From positions 1-45,067 of the forward strand of contig JAYZFL010000058.1 of assembly GCA_036336795.1 (NCBI GenBank): a stretch of 45,067 bases of DNA. Reading direction: 5' to 3'. Numbering within the stretch: position 1 is the first letter of the stretch; the number at the start of each line of letters is the position of its first letter. The translations under genes were made by a program, and so were the position numbers. Positions 42,236 to 45,067 of this stretch are shown here, piece after piece. The notes beneath the pieces are model-generated. The model was not told the origin of the DNA. It searched no databases and worked only from the letters and a program-made list of their open reading frames with translations. The DNA comes from UBA822 sp036336795 (GTDB taxonomy: Bacteria; Gemmatimonadota; Gemmatimonadetes; Longimicrobiales; Gaopeijiaceae).

Positions 42236-42496
42236 ATGACCATCCAAGGCGAGGGCTCGCGAGACTGGAAGGAGGCCGCGGTAGATTGGATAGGGGCTCG
42301 ATGGCAATGGCTAATCCTCATCGTTGTGGTGGTATTTGCGTTTAACCGTTTTGCAGGACTCGCCGTTGGCATCATGGGGCTGACTGCCTTCGTGAACCGT
42401 GTTGTCGGTCGTGTTTTGAGCACGAGAAGAGTAGTCCAGCAGGTCCAACAGATCGTCACTGATTCAGATGACTTAAACGAAGATGTCGAACCCTGA
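42236..42496 (+). CDS. Small membrane protein, unknown
   Basis: 86 residues with one or two hydrophobic helices (WQWLILIVVVVFAF and AGLAVGIMGLTAFV), a short acidic tail (TDSDDLNEDVEP) and a Val/Gln-rich helix (RVVQQVQQIV). TAGGAG lies about 14 bases before ATG 42236, rather far. No family recognised. The open frame, hydrophobic pattern and position between two genes support a real but low-evidence gene. Confidence 0.6.
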   Translation: MTIQGEGSRDWKEAAVDWIGARWQWLILIVVVVFAFNRFAGLAVGIMGLTAFVNRVVGRVLSTRRVVQQVQQIVTDSDDLNEDVEP

Positions 42497-42712
42497 CATC
42501 CAGTTCAGGTGCTATTAGGAGTGTCTGCTAATAAAGTGATGCTCCATAGATTCCAAGTGGTGCCAATTGTAGATCCAACAGTGAGATAGGATGATTCTGA
42601 GAAAAATGCTTTCTCGCGTTCAGGGACCCATCTGGGTGCTGGCAGATTCAGACTACGAATCGGATTGAAAATATTCCCCCTGGGGTCAGGTGCCAGAAAA
42701 AACTCATCGAGC

Positions 42713-44584
42713 TTGCTCAGAGGAGCGGGTGAGAAACGTACCCTAGTCACGACACTGACGATTGCCACTGTGTTCGGAGCGGCAGCAGCTTGCACAGACC
42801 TCGCACTTGAACCTGATCAGCATCCAACGGCTCTATCCTTACTGCCGGTCGACACGACGTTACTGGAAGGACAAACCGCACTGTTGAAGTTTGTCGTCAC
42901 CGATCAAAATCAACAGCGCCTAGCGCCACTGCCGACGTGGGCACTCCCGGATTGGTCGCTCTCGGATCCGAACATCTTGAAGGTGTCCCGTGATGGCACC
43001 ATGGAAGCTCTCGGAGGTGGTGAGGTAAGGGTTTCCGGAAAAGTCGCGGGCCTGGAGGCTGAGACCCGGATCCGAGTGATTCCATTGGATGTTCAGTTGT
43101 CGGCACCTGTGATCCAATTGATACAAAGTGTGCAAACGCTCGACGGAAACGTTCCTGTCATCGCAGGAAAAGATGCACTGCTACGCGTCTTCATGACCGG
43201 CGACCAAATGAGCTTCTTTGAGCCCACGGTTAGGGTGGCGTTTTATTTGGAAGACGAAATTCTTCACTCGGCCCAGATGCCGTCCCCGCTTTACTTCCTG
43301 CCTTCGACTGTGGACGAAAGCAAGTTGAACAGATCCTACAATACCATTGTCCCAGCTGATGTGATGAAACCGGGTTTAGAGCTTGTAATCGAGTTAGATC
43401 CGGAGCAGGTCGTCCCACTGGCTCCGGGGAGTTCCGTGCGTGTACCTGAAACAGGCCGCATGGCACTCAATATCCGAGGACTAGAACCTTTCCGCTTGCG
43501 TGTCATCCCCGTGCTGGCACCGCGGTCTCCATATCCTGCGGCCTCCGGCCAGGTCTTCGATTGGACTGACAATCTTTCCGAAGACAGCGATCAGGTACAA
43601 TACACTCGATTTGTATTCCCGATCTCTGATTTCGAGGTCGATGTCAGAGAAATGTACGTGACCCACGTCGATCTCACCACGACAACAGGCTGGAGCAGTT
43701 TCCTGAGGGAAATCGACCTTCTCCGGAGAACGGATCCGGATGGAGCGGGTCGCTACTACTACGGTGCGGTCACCCCGCCTCGCGGTTCGGCACGAGGTGG
43801 ACTTGGATACATAGGTAAGACGACAAGTGTTGGGCGGGCTTCTGAGTTCACACTCGCTCATGAATTGGGTCACAATATGGGTCTTCGTCACGCTCCTTGT
43901 TGGAGCGTCTCCAGCTCAGACCAGAGCTATCCCTATGAGGACGGTTCGATCGGCAAATGGGGCTACGATCTACGGGCAAATTCCGGTGCGGGGGAACTCA
44001 AGGACCCAGGGTTTACCAAGGACCTTATGTCGTACTGTAATCCCGAGTGGATCAGTGACTACCACTATAGAAAATCCGTGGCATTTCGAACCACTCAGGG
44101 GTCCGCAGCACAACGATCTGACAGGTTGCAGCACACGGGAGAGGTGTTGATCCTGTGGGGAGGCTCCGACGGCACAGTGCTAACGCTTGAGCCCGCAATT
44201 TCCATGAATGCACCGGTGGCTCTCCCGGAGCGAGGTGGTCCATATCGGATAGAGGGTTTTGACATAAGCGGTGGGACAGTATTCTCGTTCGATTTTTCGC
44301 TCACGGAGACCGAGGACATCGATGGCGGCCATTTCTCTTTCGCTCTACCGCTCGATGCTGGAGTTGCGGATGAACTCGACAGAATCCAGTTACTGGGTCC
44401 TGAAGGTCAAATGGAGTTCGGAGAAGGTGTATCCAATCCCGGCCTCGCTGTCATAACTGACAAGCAGACGGGTCGTATCCGGTCCATACTTCGGAATTGG
44501 GATGAGGCAGACCTAATCTCTTCGGAAGTGGATATACTAATCACAGACGGTGTTCGCACACGCCGAGTTATTGGCGCTATGTGA
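42713..44584 (+). CDS. Metzincin-type zinc protease lipoprotein
   Basis: Secreted metalloprotease. The zinc motif H383ELGHNMGLRHAPC matches metzincin HExxHxxGxxH (ligands His383, His387, His393; base Glu384), and a Met-turn DLMSYC follows. Before it lie a lipoprotein signal (LTIATVFGAAAAC), a Big_2-like Ig domain (about 40-130) and an unassigned linker region. Start is uncertain: TTG 42713 gives a positively charged signal; TTG 42665 is an alternative. Its stop overlaps the next gene's ATG (TGATG), so the pair is translationally coupled. The zinc-motif sequence is not one I can assign to a named M-family with certainty. Confidence 0.87.
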   Translation: MLRGAGEKRTLVTTLTIATVFGAAAACTDLALEPDQHPTALSLLPVDTTLLEGQTALLKFVVTDQNQQRLAPLPTWALPDWSLSDPNILKVSRDGTMEALGGGEVRVSGKVAGLEAETRIRVIPLDVQLSAPVIQLIQSVQTLDGNVPVIAGKDALLRVFMTGDQMSFFEPTVRVAFYLEDEILHSAQMPSPLYFLPSTVDESKLNRSYNTIVPADVMKPGLELVIELDPEQVVPLAPGSSVRVPETGRMALNIRGLEPFRLRVIPVLAPRSPYPAASGQVFDWTDNLSEDSDQVQYTRFVFPISDFEVDVREMYVTHVDLTTTTGWSSFLREIDLLRRTDPDGAGRYYYGAVTPPRGSARGGLGYIGKTTSVGRASEFTLAHELGHNMGLRHAPCWSVSSSDQSYPYEDGSIGKWGYDLRANSGAGELKDPGFTKDLMSYCNPEWISDYHYRKSVAFRTTQGSAAQRSDRLQHTGEVLILWGGSDGTVLTLEPAISMNAPVALPERGGPYRIEGFDISGGTVFSFDFSLTETEDIDGGHFSFALPLDAGVADELDRIQLLGPEGQMEFGEGVSNPGLAVITDKQTGRIRSILRNWDEADLISSEVDILITDGVRTRRVIGAM

Positions 44585-45067
44585 TGAAAATTCCGTTCAA
44601 GGCTAGGACGGGAGTTCTTTGTCCTCTAATAATAGTGATGCTAGGCCATCTCAACGCACCTGCGGAGGCACAGGTATATGTTGAGTTACGAGGAGGAACC
44701 TCAGTCGGTAGCCACACCGCGACTGCGGCGGCAATGGAGCTTGAACCAGGGTTATCCTTTGCTGGCTTGCTTCTATTTCAGACATCGGACGTGGTCGGAC
44801 TATACGCAGGCTTCGTTCGAACGGAATTCGGATGTACCAATGGCTTTTGTACCAACCGTGACGTCACGATCACTGGCAACGACATACGCTTGGGATTTTC
44901 CTTAAGTCGGGGGAGACCTTGGTTACAATTCGGAATCCTTTACGGAGGGACCGGTGCGGCAAGCGACGAGCTCAGTGGAGGGCTGGGGTTTGAAACGGGC
45001 CTAGGCCTAGCCTTCTCGCTCGGCAGGCTTCGATTTTCTCCAGGGCTGGCCTACCGACGACACGACG
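44584..45067 (+). CDS. Outer-membrane beta-barrel protein, 3' partial
   Basis: The ATG at 44584 sits in the TGATG overlap with the protease stop; the frame is open to the window end. Signal peptide 1-32 (GVLCPLIIVMLGHLNAPAEA), then alternating hydrophobic strands with Gly turns (YVELRGGTSVGS, FAGLLLFQTSDVVGLYAGF, IRLGFSLSRGRPWLQFGIL, GGLGFETGLGLAFSLGRL), as in small OmpA/OmpW-like barrels. One Cys pair (GCTNGFCTN) lies in a loop. Coupling to the metzincin suggests a shared surface job, for example export, anchoring or protection. The C-terminus, including the last strand, is outside the window. Confidence 0.8.
   Translation, partial: MKIPFKARTGVLCPLIIVMLGHLNAPAEAQVYVELRGGTSVGSHTATAAAMELEPGLSFAGLLLFQTSDVVGLYAGFVRTEFGCTNGFCTNRDVTITGNDIRLGFSLSRGRPWLQFGILYGGTGAASDELSGGLGFETGLGLAFSLGRLRFSPGLAYRRHD

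Noticed and set aside
1..45067. CRISPR arrays, insertion sequences and prophage genes
   Set aside because: No regularly spaced direct repeats, transposase, integrase or phage structural gene was seen.

Overview
The window looks like a stretch of chromosome from an uncultured Gram-negative heterotroph with a peptide-rich diet. At least ten products carry lipoprotein signals, many others have Sec or Tat leaders, and a partial outer-membrane barrel closes the window. The mix of S9 peptidase, DUF885, imidazolonepropionase-like amidohydrolase, PQQ dehydrogenase, D-aminoacylase, DUF305/LVIVD proteins, DUF6526 and cohesin/dockerin-like exoproteins suggests Gemmatimonadota, or less likely Acidobacteriota. 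That placement is inference from gene content: there is no rRNA or other marker gene here. No tRNA, rRNA, CRISPR array, insertion sequence or prophage gene was seen.

Layout. 1-5628 (+): a secreted or periplasmic peptide-catabolism run: S9 prolyl-oligopeptidase (cut by the window edge), DUF885 hydrolase (4-base overlap), amidohydrolase and a beta-propeller lipoprotein. 5857-9759 (+): GNAT acetyltransferase, PQQ dehydrogenase and a creatininase-family protein with altered ligand positions. 9850-12966 (-): an operon of a DAACS-type symporter and two coupled M29-aminopeptidase paralogues, one with a ligand Glu changed to Gln. 13257-15331 (+): calcineurin-like phosphoesterase and AlkB-type membrane hydroxylase. 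15398-17068 (-) and 17242-18963 (+): divergent D-aminoacylase and amidase. 19070-20390 (+): cupin and unknown lipoprotein. 20530-22305 (-): SLC13 transporter with RCK_C domains. 22504-26953 (+): DUF4377 lipoprotein, DUF1028-TPR protein, and a DUF305/LVIVD lipoprotein pair, followed by a perfect 18-bp inverted repeat. 27208-27909 (+): SDR; 27948-28385 (-): DUF6526 protein.

28454-35817 (-) is the most unusual region. A lipoprotein, a YIP1 membrane protein, a large Ig/cohesin-like lipoprotein, a 1173-residue subtilase with cohesin-like and dockerin-like modules, a small lipoprotein (ATGA overlap) and a BsuPI-domain lipoprotein lie head to tail. BsuPI is the family of the Bacillus inhibitor of an intracellular subtilisin, so a protease, an inhibitor-like protein and possible scaffolding modules appear to sit in one transcription unit.

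35951-41959: alpha/beta hydrolase (-), cupin (+), small membrane protein (+), FAD amine oxidase (+) and a CrtI/RetSat-like oxidoreductase (-). 42236-45067 (+): small membrane protein, metzincin lipoprotein and, with TGATG coupling, the start of an outer-membrane beta-barrel protein that runs off the window.

Taken together the genes describe export of peptidases, capture of small peptides, D-amino acids, amides and acids by secreted hydrolases, and uptake by cation symporters.
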